From Salipiger sp. CCB-MM3 (GTDB lineage Bacteria; Pseudomonadota; Alphaproteobacteria; Rhodobacterales; Rhodobacteraceae), in contig NZ_CP014595.1 in NCBI RefSeq assembly GCF_001687105.1, forward strand, positions 2,176,001 through 2,240,000: a DNA stretch of 64,000 nucleotides, in the 5' to 3' direction. Of the stretch, positions 35,597 to 44,282 are shown one piece after another; position 1 is the first letter of the stretch; each line of letters starts with the position of its first letter. Made by a program: the position numbers and the translations under genes. The notes under the pieces were generated by a model. It searched no databases, had not been told where the DNA came from, and saw nothing but the letters and a program-made list of their open reading frames with translations.

Positions 35597-36595
35597 TCAT
35601 TCCGGCGCGGTTTCCTTGGCTGCTGGCGTGGCAGCCGACGGGCTCAGCGCCGTGCCCAGAATATGCTCGGAGCGGTGGATCACATGCGCCGCGCCGCCGA
35701 CGATCAGCGGATCGGGCGGGGTGGCGATGCGGCGGTCCTTGCCGGGATAGTCCAGCGTCGACAGAAAGTGCCGCATGCAATTGATGCGCGCGCGTTTCTT
35801 ATCGTCGGATTTCACCACCGTCCATGGCGCGTCTGCGGTGTCGGTGTAAAAGAACATCGCCTCCTTGGCTTCGGTGTAATCGTCCCATTTGCCAAGGCTC
35901 GCCTTGTCGATCGGCGAGAGCTTCCACTGTTTCAGCGGGTCGGTCTCGCGGCTCTGGAAGCGGGCCTTTTGCTCTTCGCGGGTGACCGAGAACCAGTATT
36001 TGTAAAGCCGGATGCCCGAACGCACGAGCATGCGTTCAAGCTCGGGGGTCTGGCGCATGAACTCGAGGTAGTCATTGGGCTCGCAGAACCCCATCACCCG
36101 CTCGACCCCTGCGCGGTTGTACCACGAACGGTCGTAGAGCACGATCTCGCCCGCGGTGGGCAGATGTTCGACGTAGCGCTGGAAATACCATTGCCCGCGC
36201 TCTTCGACGCTGGGTTTGTTGAGCGCGACAACGCGGGCGTGGCGCGGGTTGAGATGCTCGGTGAAGCGTTTGATCGTGCCGCCCTTGCCAGCGGCGTCGC
36301 GCCCCTCGAAGAGCAGCACGAACTTCATGCCGGTCTCTTGCGCCCAAAGCTGCACCTTCAGCAATTCGGCCTGAAGCTGCGCCTTCTGCCGCTCGTAGCT
36401 GCGCCGGGCCATCTTTTTGGCATAGGGATACTCGCCGGTCTCGAAGGCGTGGCGGATCTCGTCCGGGGTCGGTCCGCGGTGGTGCGGCATATGCGGGGGG
36501 ATGGCGATCTCGGGGGCTGCGGCGCCATCCGGCGCCACGGCCTGAGTGTCGGCGGTGGGCTCATCTGCTTGCGGGGTCTTGGGCATCTGGGTCAT
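35597..36595 (-). CDS. ppk2: Polyphosphate kinase 2
   Basis: A 332-residue PPK2. Walker A is FEGRDAAGKGGTIKRF (G98 to R110), Walker B is VLYDRSWYNRAGVERVMGF (D155), and YWFSVTREEQKARFQSR is the lid region. A 45-residue Pro/Ala-rich N-terminal extension precedes the domain. The single-domain form with FEGRDAAGKGG fits the class that phosphorylates nucleoside diphosphates from polyphosphate. ATG 36595 has GAGGAG seven bases upstream. Confidence 0.92.
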   Translation of the reverse strand: MTQMPKTPQADEPTADTQAVAPDGAAAPEIAIPPHMPHHRGPTPDEIRHAFETGEYPYAKKMARRSYERQKAQLQAELLKVQLWAQETGMKFVLLFEGRDAAGKGGTIKRFTEHLNPRHARVVALNKPSVEERGQWYFQRYVEHLPTAGEIVLYDRSWYNRAGVERVMGFCEPNDYLEFMRQTPELERMLVRSGIRLYKYWFSVTREEQKARFQSRETDPLKQWKLSPIDKASLGKWDDYTEAKEAMFFYTDTADAPWTVVKSDDKKRARINCMRHFLSTLDYPGKDRRIATPPDPLIVGGAAHVIHRSEHILGTALSPSAATPAAKETAPE

Positions 36596-36690
36596 CGCGA
36601 ACTCCTCGGCGGCGGCTGGGCACGTGTTGTCCCAGCCTATGCCCAAAGCCTGCGCCCGCCTTTGATACCTGTCAAATCCCGCCCGGCGGT

Positions 36691-37581
36691 TTATCCGTGC
36701 AATATGCTGCGCCAATCATGCTGCGGGGAGAAACCGAGCATCTGCCGCGCCTTGGCGTTGCTGAAGAACGCCTGCCGCGGCTGCATCGGGGTTTTCACCG
36801 GCACGCCGCCGTAGAACTGGTTGCGCAGCGCCTCATTGTCCTGCGGCACCGCAAGGTCGTCGTTGACCACGTTGAACACCTCATATCCCAGCCCATCGGT
36901 GTCGAGACAGCGCTCGACCATCTGCGCCAGATCGCGCACGTCGATATAGCCGAACATATTGCGCAGCCGCAGGCCGGGGTCCTCGGCGAAGGCCGGGAAA
37001 TCCCGGTGATAATCCTCGATCTCGCAGACGTTGGAGATGCGCAGCCCGTAGATGTCCTGCCCGCTGCGCTTCTGGATGCTGCGGGCGGTGGCCTCGTTGC
37101 AGACCTTCGAGATCGCATAGGCATCCTCGGGCACGGTCGGGTGCTCTTCGTCGATGGGCAGATAGGCGGGCTGGCGCGGGCCATCGGCGAAGCAGATGCC
37201 ATAGACCGTCTCGGAACTGGCGAAGATCACCTTGGGAATGCCCAGTTTGGCGGCGGCCTCCAGCACGTTGTAGGTGGATTGCGTGTTGACCCGGTAGGTC
37301 TCGCAATCGGGCTGGATCAGAATGCGGGCCAGCGCGCCGAAATGCACCACCGCGTCGAATTTCGGCAAGCCGGTGCCGGGCTCCAGCTCGTCGAAGCCCG
37401 CGTAGGAGGTGAGCGCGCCCCAGACCTGTCCGGGATCGGCAAGATCGGTGATCAGATCGTGCACCCCGGGATGTCCGAGCGGCGCGAGATCGGCGTTCAG
37501 GATGCGGTGGCCGCGCGCCGCGAGATGCGGCACGACATGGCGCCCGGCCTTGCCGCTGCCGCCGGTGAACAGAATGCGCAT
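36691..37581 (-). CDS. NAD-dependent epimerase/dehydratase family protein
   Basis: A 296-residue extended SDR. The cofactor motif is ILFTGGSGKAGRHVV (residues 3-17), and the active site has serine/threonine in FASSETVYG and tyrosine/lysine in DAYAISKVCNE. The middle resembles hexuronate dehydrogenases and sugar epimerases that act on unlinked sugars. With a sugar-acid region starting 1.2 kb away, a uronate or lactone-related role is possible but unproven. ATG 37581 has GAGGAG just upstream; divergent to trpA. Confidence 0.82.
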   Translation of the reverse strand: MRILFTGGSGKAGRHVVPHLAARGHRILNADLAPLGHPGVHDLITDLADPGQVWGALTSYAGFDELEPGTGLPKFDAVVHFGALARILIQPDCETYRVNTQSTYNVLEAAAKLGIPKVIFASSETVYGICFADGPRQPAYLPIDEEHPTVPEDAYAISKVCNEATARSIQKRSGQDIYGLRISNVCEIEDYHRDFPAFAEDPGLRLRNMFGYIDVRDLAQMVERCLDTDGLGYEVFNVVNDDLAVPQDNEALRNQFYGGVPVKTPMQPRQAFFSNAKARQMLGFSPQHDWRSILHG

Positions 37582-37798
37582 GGGGGTCTCCTCGTGATGT
37601 CTCCTCGCCGTGCAGCTAAGGCGTGGGGCGCGGCGAGGTCCAGAGGTGGCGGCGGATTTGGCGGGCTCCCGCAGCATCACGGCGTGCCGAGCGGGCCGCC
37701 GCCGTCAGACATGCGCTTGATTTTCCCTTGGGTATCCGGCAGAGCTTTCGCGACATTCCGGGCGCCCCGCGTGCCCGCCTGCGAAGGGAAGGACCGCC

Positions 37799-38590
37799 AT
37801 GACCCGCATCGACGCCAAATTCGCCGCCCTGAAGGAAGAGGGCAAGAAGGGATTCGTTGCCTATGTGATGGCCGGGGACCCCGACTTCGACCGCTCGCTG
37901 GAACTGGTGCGCGGTCTGCCGGAGGCGGGTGTCGACGTGATCGAACTGGGTCTGCCCTTCACCGATCCGATGGCCGATGGCGAAACCATCCAGCTGGCCG
38001 GGCAGCGCGCGCTCGAAGCGGGCATGACGCTGAACCGCACGCTGGAGCTGGTGCGGGAATTCCGCAAGGGCGACGACAGCACGCCGATCGTGATGATGGG
38101 CTATTACAACCCGATCTACAGCCACGGCGTGGACAAGTTCCTCGAAGAGGCGCGCGAGGCGGGCATCGACGGGCTGATCATCGTCGACCTGCCGCCCGAG
38201 GAAGACGAAGAGCTTTGCATCCCGGCGCAGAAGGCGGGGCTGAACTTCATCCGCCTCGCCACGCCGACCACCGATGACAAGCGCCTGCCGAAAGTGCTGC
38301 AGAACACCTCGGGCTTTGTCTATTACGTCTCGATCACCGGGATCACCGGCGCGGCTGCGGCGCAGGCCACCGATGTCGGCCCCGAGGTCGCGCGGATCAA
38401 GGCGGGCACCGATCTGCCGGTGATCGTCGGCTTCGGCATCCGCACGCCGGAGACCGCCGAGAGCATCGCCGGGGTCGCCGATGGCTGCGTCGTCGGCTCA
38501 GCCATCGTCGCGGCCATGGCGGAGGGCAAGCCGGTCGCCGAGGTGCTGGGATTCGTCAAATCCCTCGCCGATGGGGCGCATCGCGCCTGA
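37799..38590 (+). CDS. trpA: Tryptophan synthase alpha subunit
   Basis: 263 residues, a TIM barrel that cleaves indole-3-glycerol phosphate to indole and glyceraldehyde-3-phosphate. The catalytic residues are in place: E49 in VIELGLPF and D60 in DPMAD, with [10 protein letters not shown] and GFGIRTPE for the phosphate site. It should partner with TrpB, which is not in the window, so in this genome trpA stands apart from trpB or lies at the end of a split operon. Its terminator is at 38653. Confidence 0.96.
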   Translation: MTRIDAKFAALKEEGKKGFVAYVMAGDPDFDRSLELVRGLPEAGVDVIELGLPFTDPMADGETIQLAGQRALEAGMTLNRTLELVREFRKGDDSTPIVMMGYYNPIYSHGVDKFLEEAREAGIDGLIIVDLPPEEDEELCIPAQKAGLNFIRLATPTTDDKRLPKVLQNTSGFVYYVSITGITGAAAAQATDVGPEVARIKAGTDLPVIVGFGIRTPETAESIAGVADGCVVGSAIVAAMAEGKPVAEVLGFVKSLADGAHRA

Positions 38591-38652
38591 CCCGGCTTGC
38601 GAGGCGGCGCAACGCCGCCTGACAGAACGCCGCCTGACACAAAGTAACTTCC

Positions 38653-38685
38653 AAAGCCGCGCCGCCTGCCGAGCGCGGCTTTTTC
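38653..38685 (+). terminator. Terminator after trpA
   Basis: AAAGCCGCGC (38653-38662) pairs with GCGCGGCTTT (38673-38682), then TTC. A GAGGCGGCG/CGCCGCCT hairpin and a duplicated ACGCCGCCTGACA lie just before it (38600-38640). Confidence 0.85.
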
Positions 38686-38744
38686 GTGCCCGGCCACAGA
38701 GCTTGCGTGGCGCGCAGCGGGGCGAGGGGCGCTGCCCCTCGCGC

Positions 38745-38772
38745 TCCCCGGCGTGTTTTCAAAGAGAAGAAG
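38745..38772 (+). repeat. Dispersed intergenic repeat, family A
   Basis: CCCCGGCGTGTTTTCAAAGA followed by GAAGAAG, preceded by the palindrome GAGGGGC-GCT-GCCCCTC (38724-38740) and followed by GCAGG-AC-CTGC. It lies between the trpA terminator and the threonate operon promoter. Confidence 0.7.
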
Positions 38773-38820
38773 TGCAGGACCTGCCTTGGCAGTAATGGCA
38801 TGTTACCGCCACCAGCCGCA

Positions 38821-38849
38821 TTGACACTCCGAGCCGCAGGCTTCATCTT
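38821..38849 (+). promoter_or_regulatory. Candidate sigma-70 promoter of the threonate operon
   Basis: TTGACA (38821-38826, perfect -35), 17 bp, CATCTT (38844-38849, weak -10). The operator at 38851 sits exactly at the expected transcription start. Confidence 0.6.
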
Positions 38850-38850
38850 C

Positions 38851-38866
38851 ATTTGGTATACCATTT
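38851..38866. promoter_or_regulatory. UxuR/ExuR-like GntR-type operator, copy 1
   Basis: ATTTGGTATACCATTT with the palindromic core TGGTATACCA (38854-38863). The same 16-mer recurs at 49616, and a fully symmetric version is at 53931. It resembles the E. coli UxuR/ExuR site (core TTGGTATACCAA). Its place right after the -10 region would block transcription when bound. The -35 match and spacing make the assignment stronger here than at the other copies. Confidence 0.75.
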
Positions 38867-38881
38867 TGCGGGAGGAGCACT

Positions 38882-39775
38882 TTGGCAGAGATCACGGTGA
38901 TCGGGCTCGGCTCGATGGGCATGGGCATGGCGCTATCGCTGCTGCGGGCAGGACATGTCGTGCACGGCCTGGATATTTCGACCGAGCGGATGGAGGCCTT
39001 CAGGGCCGAAGGCGGTGCCGAGGGCAGTCTCGCCGAGGCGCTGGCGGCAAGCTCGATCCTTGTCTGCGTGGTGCTGAACGCCGCGCAGACCCGCGAGGTG
39101 CTGTTCGGAGAGGCCGGCGCGGCGGCGCATCTGCCGGAGGGCGCGGCGATCATTTCCTGCGCCACAATCGCGCCCAGTCAGGCGCGCGTGTTCGCCTCTG
39201 AGGCCTCGGCGAAAGGGCTGCACTATCTCGATGCGCCGATCTCTGGCGGCGCGGTGAAGGCGGCGCAGGGCGCGCTGTCGATCATGGCGTCGGGCACGCC
39301 CGAGGCCTTTGCCGCGGCGCAGCCCGCGCTGGACGCCATGGCGGCCACCGTGCATCCGCTTGGGGATGAGGCCGGGGCGGGCAGCGCGATGAAGGCGGTG
39401 AACCAGCTTCTGGCGGGCGTGCATATCGCCGCCATGGGCGAGGCGATGGCGCTGGGCGTGAGCCAAGGGCTCGATCCCGCGCGCATCGTCGAGGTGATCT
39501 CGGCTTCGGCGGGCACCAGCTGGATGTTCGAGAACCGCGGCCCGCATGTGGTCGAGGGCGATTACACCCCGCGCTCGGCGGTCAATATCTGGCCCAAGGA
39601 TCTGGGCATCGTTGGCGGCATCGCCGGGGAGGCGCATCTTCCCGTGCCGATGACCGAGGCGGCGCTGTCGCAGTTCAAGGCCGCGGCGGAGGCCGGCGAC
39701 GGGCTGATCGACGATGCGGCGGTGATCAAGGTCTACGCCCGCGCGGCCGGGCTGACGCTGCCGGGAGACGACTGA
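38882..39775 (+). CDS. ltnD: L-threonate dehydrogenase (3-hydroxyisobutyrate dehydrogenase family)
   Basis: A 297-residue beta-hydroxyacid dehydrogenase. The NAD site is VIGLGSMGMGMALSLL (residues 5-20), the substrate loop is DAPISGGAVKAAQGAL, and the catalytic lysine is in AMKAVNQLLAG. Followed directly by OtnK, OtnC and OtnI, it fits LtnD, which oxidises L-threonate (or D-erythronate) to 2-oxo-tetronate. The start is TTG 38882 after GGAGGAG; no ATG is available at the conserved N-terminus. The stop overlaps the next ATG by one base (TGATG). Confidence 0.9.
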   Translation: MAEITVIGLGSMGMGMALSLLRAGHVVHGLDISTERMEAFRAEGGAEGSLAEALAASSILVCVVLNAAQTREVLFGEAGAAAHLPEGAAIISCATIAPSQARVFASEASAKGLHYLDAPISGGAVKAAQGALSIMASGTPEAFAAAQPALDAMAATVHPLGDEAGAGSAMKAVNQLLAGVHIAAMGEAMALGVSQGLDPARIVEVISASAGTSWMFENRGPHVVEGDYTPRSAVNIWPKDLGIVGGIAGEAHLPVPMTEAALSQFKAAAEAGDGLIDDAAVIKVYARAAGLTLPGDD

Positions 39776-41001
39776 TGCTGCTGGGATGTATCGGCGATGA
39801 TTTCACCGGCTCGAGCGATCTTGGCAACACGCTGGTCAAGCAGGGCATGCGCACGGTTCAATACGTTGGCGTGCCGACGGGCGATGCGGCGCCGGAGGTC
39901 GAGGCCGGGGTGGTGGCGCTGAAGTCGCGCTCCATTCCCGCCGCCGAGGCGGTGAAACTGTCTTTGCAGGCGCTGGAGTGGCTGCAGGCGCAGGGCTGTC
40001 AGCAGTTCCTGTTCAAATATTGCTCGACCTTCGACTCGACCGCAGAGGGCAACATCGGCCCGGTCGCCGAGGCGCTGGCGGATGCGCTCGGCACCGAGAG
40101 CGTGATCTTCTGCCCGGCCTTTCCGGCGACCGGGCGGACGATCTATCAGGGCCATCTTTTTGTGCAGGATCACCTGCTGTCCGAGAGTGGCATGGAGAAC
40201 CATCCGCTGACCCCGATGACAGACCCCGATCTGCGCCGCGTGCTGGCCGCGCAGGTCTCGCGCGGCGTCGGCCATGTGCCCGCCAGCGCGGTGTGGCAGG
40301 GGCCGGAGGCGATCCGTGCGCGGCTTGCGGAAGAGGCGGAGGCGGGGCGCGGCTTTGTCATCGCCGACGCGATCCGCGACGCGGATCTGCTGACCTGGGG
40401 CGAGGCGCTCAAGGGCAGCAAGCTGCTCACCGGCGGCTCGGGCATTGCGCTGGGTCTGCCGGCCAACTTCGCGCTCTCGGGCAAAGCCGGGGCATGGACG
40501 GGGCAGGGCGGGCAGGTGGTCGCGCTCTCGGGGTCCTGCTCGAACGCCACCCGCGCGCAGGTCGCGGCCCACGGTGGGCCGAAGCGCGAGGTCACCGCCG
40601 AGGAGGCGCTTGGCGGGCTGACCGCCGCGACGCTGGCGGAGTGGGCGGTGGCCCAAGATGGACTGCCGCTGATCTACTCCTCAGCAGAGCCAGCGACGGT
40701 GGCCGAAGCACAGAAAAAGCACGGGCGCGAGACGGTCGCCGCGGCGCTGGAGGGGCTTTTCGCCCAGACCGCCGCCGCGCTGGCCGCCAAGGGCGTCAAG
40801 CGGATCATCAGCGCCGGGGGCGAGACCTCGGGCGCGGTGGTCGAGGCGCTGGCCCCCGAGGCGCTGGAGATCGGACCGGAGATCGATCCGGGCGTGCCGG
40901 TCATGCGCGCGGGCGAGATGGTGCTGGCGCTGAAGTCGGGCAACTTTGGCGGGGCGGATTTCTTTGCAAAGGCGGCGCGCGTGATGGAGCAGGGCGCATG
41001 A
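39775..41001 (+). CDS. otnK: 3-oxo-tetronate kinase
   Basis: A 408-residue four-carbon acid sugar kinase (formerly DUF1537). It opens LGCIGDDFTGSSDLGNTLVK, the substrate-binding signature of the family; the nucleotide domain late in the protein has IISAGGETSGAVVEAL and LALKSGNFGG. It phosphorylates 3-oxo-tetronate at C4 with ATP. Translation is coupled to ltnD before it (TGATG) and otnC after it (ATGA). Confidence 0.93.
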   Translation: MLLGCIGDDFTGSSDLGNTLVKQGMRTVQYVGVPTGDAAPEVEAGVVALKSRSIPAAEAVKLSLQALEWLQAQGCQQFLFKYCSTFDSTAEGNIGPVAEALADALGTESVIFCPAFPATGRTIYQGHLFVQDHLLSESGMENHPLTPMTDPDLRRVLAAQVSRGVGHVPASAVWQGPEAIRARLAEEAEAGRGFVIADAIRDADLLTWGEALKGSKLLTGGSGIALGLPANFALSGKAGAWTGQGGQVVALSGSCSNATRAQVAAHGGPKREVTAEEALGGLTAATLAEWAVAQDGLPLIYSSAEPATVAEAQKKHGRETVAAALEGLFAQTAAALAAKGVKRIISAGGETSGAVVEALAPEALEIGPEIDPGVPVMRAGEMVLALKSGNFGGADFFAKAARVMEQGA

Positions 41002-41642
41002 GCGAAACCAAGCTGCGCGAGCAGATCTGTGAGATGGCCGCCTCGATGTTCCAGCGCGGCCTCACCGGTGGCGCGTCGGGCAATATCTCGGCGCGCACCG
41101 AGGATGGCGGGCTGCTGGTCTCGCCCACCGGCTCCAGCTTCGGCAGCCTCGATCCGGCGCGGCTGTCGCGTTTCGACGACCGCGGCATGCTGATCGGCGG
41201 CGACAAACCGACCAAGGAGATGCCGCTGCACAGCGCCTTCTATGAGACACGCGGCAAGACCGGGGCCGTGGTGCACCTGCATTCGAGCCATGCGGTGGCG
41301 TGGTCGATGATGCCCGACATCGACCCCGACAACCTGCTGCCGCCGCTCACCGCCTATGCGGTCATGCGGCTCGGCAAGGTGCGGCTGCTGCCCTTTTTCG
41401 TGCCGGGCGATCCGGCCATGGGTGACGCGGTGCGTGGGCTGGCGGGCAAGCGCTCGGCTGTGGTGCTGGCCAACCATGGCCCGGTGGTGGCGGGCAAGGA
41501 TCTCGAGGCGGCGGTCTATGCGATGGAAGAACTGGAAGAGACCGCCAAGCTGGCGCTGCTGCTGCAGGGGCACCGGCCGCGCATGCTCACCTCTGGACAG
41601 GTGAAGCAGGTGGTCGACAAGTTTGACGTGGAGTGGGACTGA
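40998..41642 (+). CDS. otnC: 3-oxo-tetronate 4-phosphate decarboxylase (class II aldolase family)
   Basis: A 214-residue class II aldolase/adducin-fold enzyme. The Zn2+ ligands are H93 and H95 in VVHLHSSHAVAW and H160 in VLANHGPVVAG; the acid/base glutamate is E74 in TKEMPLH. GASGNISAR is the phosphate-binding loop. It decarboxylates 3-oxo-tetronate 4-phosphate to dihydroxyacetone phosphate, the exit of the pathway. The ATG overlaps the otnK stop by four bases. Confidence 0.92.
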   Translation: MSETKLREQICEMAASMFQRGLTGGASGNISARTEDGGLLVSPTGSSFGSLDPARLSRFDDRGMLIGGDKPTKEMPLHSAFYETRGKTGAVVHLHSSHAVAWSMMPDIDPDNLLPPLTAYAVMRLGKVRLLPFFVPGDPAMGDAVRGLAGKRSAVVLANHGPVVAGKDLEAAVYAMEELEETAKLALLLQGHRPRMLTSGQVKQVVDKFDVEWD

Positions 41643-41645
41643 GAC

Positions 41646-42425
41646 ATGAAGTTTTCCGCAAACATCGGATTTCTCTATACCGAGCTGCCGCTGCCCGAGC
41701 GTATCCGTGCCGCGAAGCGCGACGGGTTCGACGCGGTGGAGTGCCATTTCCCCTATGACGTGCCCGAGGCCGAAATGAAGGCGGCGCTCGACGAGACCGG
41801 CTTTGCCATGCTCGGGCTCAACACCGTGCCCGGCGATGTGGCGGGCGGGGACTTCGGCCTTGCCGCGCTTGCCGGTCGTCGCGATGAGGCGGCGGCGGCG
41901 GTGAAGCAGGCGGTGGACTATGGTGCCGCGATCGGCGCGCAGAACGTGCATGTGATGGCCGGTCGGACCGATGGCGGCGCCGCGGCCGAGGCGGCCTATC
42001 GCGAGACGCTGAGCCTTGCCTGCGAGCTGGCGGGCGAGAAGGGCATGGGCGTGCTGATCGAGCCGATCAATCATCGCGACGTGGCGGGCTATCACCTTTC
42101 GCGTGTCGAACATGCCGCCGAGATCATCGAGGCGCTGGGGAAGGACAACCTGCGCATCATGTTCGACTGCTATCACACGCAGATCATGCAGGGTGATCTG
42201 CTGATGCGCTTCAAGGCGCATCAGCCGCTGGTCGGCCATGTGCAGATCGCCGCGGTGCCCGACCGGGGCGAGCCCGACGGCGGCGAGATTTGCTTCGAAC
42301 GCTTGCTGGCCGGTTTTGCCGAGGCGGGCTGGGCGGCGCCGGTGGGCGCGGAATACAAGCCGCGCGGCGGGGATACGAAGGCCGGTCTCGGCTGGCTCGC
42401 GCCCCTGCGCGCGGCGCTGAATTGA
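41646..42425 (+). CDS. otnI: 2-oxo-tetronate isomerase (hydroxypyruvate-isomerase family)
   Basis: A 259-residue TIM-barrel isomerase of the Hyi/OtnI group. Metal and catalytic residues lie in VLIEPINHRDVAGY (Glu/His) and MFDCYHTQIMQGD (Asp/His), with AEYKPRG at the end. In the operon it converts 2-oxo-tetronate from LtnD into 3-oxo-tetronate for OtnK. It starts 4 bp after otnC. Hydroxypyruvate isomerase is the alternative, but the neighbours favour OtnI. Confidence 0.9.
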   Translation: MKFSANIGFLYTELPLPERIRAAKRDGFDAVECHFPYDVPEAEMKAALDETGFAMLGLNTVPGDVAGGDFGLAALAGRRDEAAAAVKQAVDYGAAIGAQNVHVMAGRTDGGAAAEAAYRETLSLACELAGEKGMGVLIEPINHRDVAGYHLSRVEHAAEIIEALGKDNLRIMFDCYHTQIMQGDLLMRFKAHQPLVGHVQIAAVPDRGEPDGGEICFERLLAGFAEAGWAAPVGAEYKPRGGDTKAGLGWLAPLRAALN

Positions 42426-42444
42426 CCCAACAAGGATTGTTGAG

Positions 42445-43380
42445 ATGACGGATGTACTGGCGGTCGGCAGCCCCGACCAGAAAAGCCGCGAGGCGCTGGC
42501 TGAACTGGGCTGGACCCATGTGGAAAGCCTCGACGCCGCGCAGGCGCTGGACAAAGAGACCCGCAAGGGCGTGAAGGCCATCGCCTTCTTTGGTCACAGC
42601 CCCTTTGCAGGCGCGCAGATGGAGGCGTTCCCGGCGCTTGGGCTGATCGCCAACTTCGGCGTCGGCTATGACGCGATCAACGTGGGTGATGCCTCGGCGC
42701 GCGGCATCAAGGTGACCAACACGCCCGATGTGCTGAACGATGATGTGGCCGATCTTGCCGTGGCGATGCTGCTGGATTTCTGCCGCGACATGCGCGGCGC
42801 CGAGGCGCATGTGCGCTCGGGCGACTGGGGCAAAAAAGGCCCGCATCCGCTGCAGCGCAAGATGAGCGGGCAGAAGGCCGGGATCCTCGGCATGGGCCGC
42901 ATCGGGCGTGAGATCGCCGACCGGCTGGCCGCCTTCAAGATGGAGATGCACTACCACGCGCGCTCCGAGAAGGAGACGCCGGGCTGGACCTTCCACGCCG
43001 ATCCGGTGGCGCTGGCCCGCGAGGTGGATTTTCTGGTGATCGCCCTCGTCGGCGGCCCGGCCACCGAAGGCTATGTCTCGAAAGAGGTGATCGAGGCGCT
43101 GGGTCCGACCGGCGTGCTGATCAACATCTCGCGCGGCACCACGGTGGATGAAGAGGCGCTGATCGAGGCGCTGCAGAAGGGCACCATTCAGGGCGCCGGG
43201 CTGGACGTGTTCCTTAACGAGCCGAACCCGGACCCGCGCTTCCTGACGCTGGAGAATGCCGTGCTGCAGCCGCATCAGGCCTCGGCCACGCATGAGACCC
43301 GCGCGGCGATGGGCCAGCTGCAGCGCGACAACGTCGCGGCTTTCCTTGCGGGCAAGGACCTGCTGACGCCGGTAAATTGA
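42445..43380 (+). CDS. D-isomer-specific 2-hydroxyacid dehydrogenase (GyaR/GhrB-like)
   Basis: A 311-residue NAD(P)-dependent 2-hydroxyacid dehydrogenase. The dinucleotide motif is ILGMGRIGREIADRL, and the catalytic triad is in INISRGTTVDEEAL (Arg), FLNEPNPDPR (Glu) and LQPHQAS (His). It begins 20 bp after otnI and probably belongs to the same operon, reducing a 2-keto acid such as hydroxypyruvate or glyoxylate, or oxidising another tetronate isomer. Paired palindromes mark the operon end. Confidence 0.87.
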   Translation: MTDVLAVGSPDQKSREALAELGWTHVESLDAAQALDKETRKGVKAIAFFGHSPFAGAQMEAFPALGLIANFGVGYDAINVGDASARGIKVTNTPDVLNDDVADLAVAMLLDFCRDMRGAEAHVRSGDWGKKGPHPLQRKMSGQKAGILGMGRIGREIADRLAAFKMEMHYHARSEKETPGWTFHADPVALAREVDFLVIALVGGPATEGYVSKEVIEALGPTGVLINISRGTTVDEEALIEALQKGTIQGAGLDVFLNEPNPDPRFLTLENAVLQPHQASATHETRAAMGQLQRDNVAAFLAGKDLLTPVN

Positions 43381-43397
43381 AGGCGGTGAACTGAGCC

Positions 43398-43441
43398 GCA
43401 ACGTTCTTCGAAGGACGTTGCAAATCTCTTGCAAGAGATTT
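43398..43441. repeat. Tandem paired palindromes, family B, after the threonate operon
   Basis: A 24-bp palindrome with one wobble pair (43398-43421, ends GCAACGT/ACGTTGC, centre TTCGAA) abuts a perfect 20-bp palindrome (43422-43441, AAATCTCTTGCAAGAGATTT). The layout is the same as at 29448-29491. The next bases (CCTGCCGCTGGC) also resemble those after the first copy. Confidence 0.8.
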
Positions 43442-43536
43442 GGCCCCTGCCGCTGGCGGGGGCTTTTCTTTGCGCCGCTTCTCTTGGCGGGCCGGATCGG
43501 GTAGGGCGGGCGCAGCCACCACTTGAGGACCGCATC

Positions 43537-44220
43537 ATGCAGCCATGGGAACTTCTCGCGACGGCGCAGGCGCCGCAGGGCGACACGCTGCGGCTGCTGC
43601 GGCGCGGGCATGAATATTCGATCCGTCTGCAGGGCGGCAACGAGTTGATGAGCAGCCGTCTCAGCGGCTCGGAGGAGGCGCTGGCGACGCTGGCGCTGGA
43701 GGCGCTCGGCGGGCGCGCCGCGCCGCGGGTGCTGATCGGCGGTCTCGGCATGGGCTTCACCCTGCGCGCAGCGCAGGAGGTGGCCCCTAGGGATGCGCGG
43801 CTGATCGTCTCGGAGATCGTGCCGGAGCTTGTCGGCTGGGCCACCGAGCATATGGGCGCGGTCTTTGGCGATTGCCTCGACGATCCGCGGGTGGAGGTCC
43901 GCACCGGCGATGTTGCCGCAGAGATCCGCGGTGCCGAGGCCGGCAGCTACGACGCCATCCTGCTCGACGTGGACAACGGCCCCGACGGGCTGACACGGGC
44001 GGGCAACGACTCGCTATATGGGGAGCGCGGGCTGCAGCACGCGCGGCGGGCGTTGAGCAAGGGCGGCGTGCTGGCGGTCTGGTCGGCGGCGCAGGATCAG
44101 GGGTTCACCCGGCGGCTCGGGCAGAACGGCTTTGCCGCCAAGGCGCATATGGTGCGCGCCGGGCGCACCAAGCGCGGTGCCAAACACACGATCTGGATCG
44201 CCCAGAAGACCGGGAGTTAG
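43537..44220 (+). CDS. Spermidine-synthase-like SAM-dependent methyltransferase-fold protein
   Basis: A 227-residue Rossmann protein of the spermine/spermidine synthase superfamily. The nucleotide loop is RVLIGGLGMGFTLRAA (about residues 65-80), an acidic residue follows in LIVSEIVPELVGWA, and AILLDVDNGPDGLTR holds the catalytic-type aspartate. It lacks the N-terminal strand domain and the full putrescine gate of SpeE, so true polyamine synthesis is doubtful; many roseobacters carry this form. ATG 43537 has TGAGGA upstream. Confidence 0.78.
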   Translation: MQPWELLATAQAPQGDTLRLLRRGHEYSIRLQGGNELMSSRLSGSEEALATLALEALGGRAAPRVLIGGLGMGFTLRAAQEVAPRDARLIVSEIVPELVGWATEHMGAVFGDCLDDPRVEVRTGDVAAEIRGAEAGSYDAILLDVDNGPDGLTRAGNDSLYGERGLQHARRALSKGGVLAVWSAAQDQGFTRRLGQNGFAAKAHMVRAGRTKRGAKHTIWIAQKTGS

Positions 44221-44237
44221 AGACCCGCGCCTGAGGG

Positions 44238-44261
44238 ACCGGCACCTGACGCGGTGCCGGT
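44238..44261. terminator. Hairpin between the convergent methyltransferase-fold and kinase genes
   Basis: ACCGGCACC (44238-44246), TGACGC, GGTGCCGGT (44253-44261). It sits between two convergent stops and can end transcription from both sides; T-tracts are poor. Confidence 0.55.
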
Positions 44262-44282
44262 GCATCGTTCTAGAGCAATGTC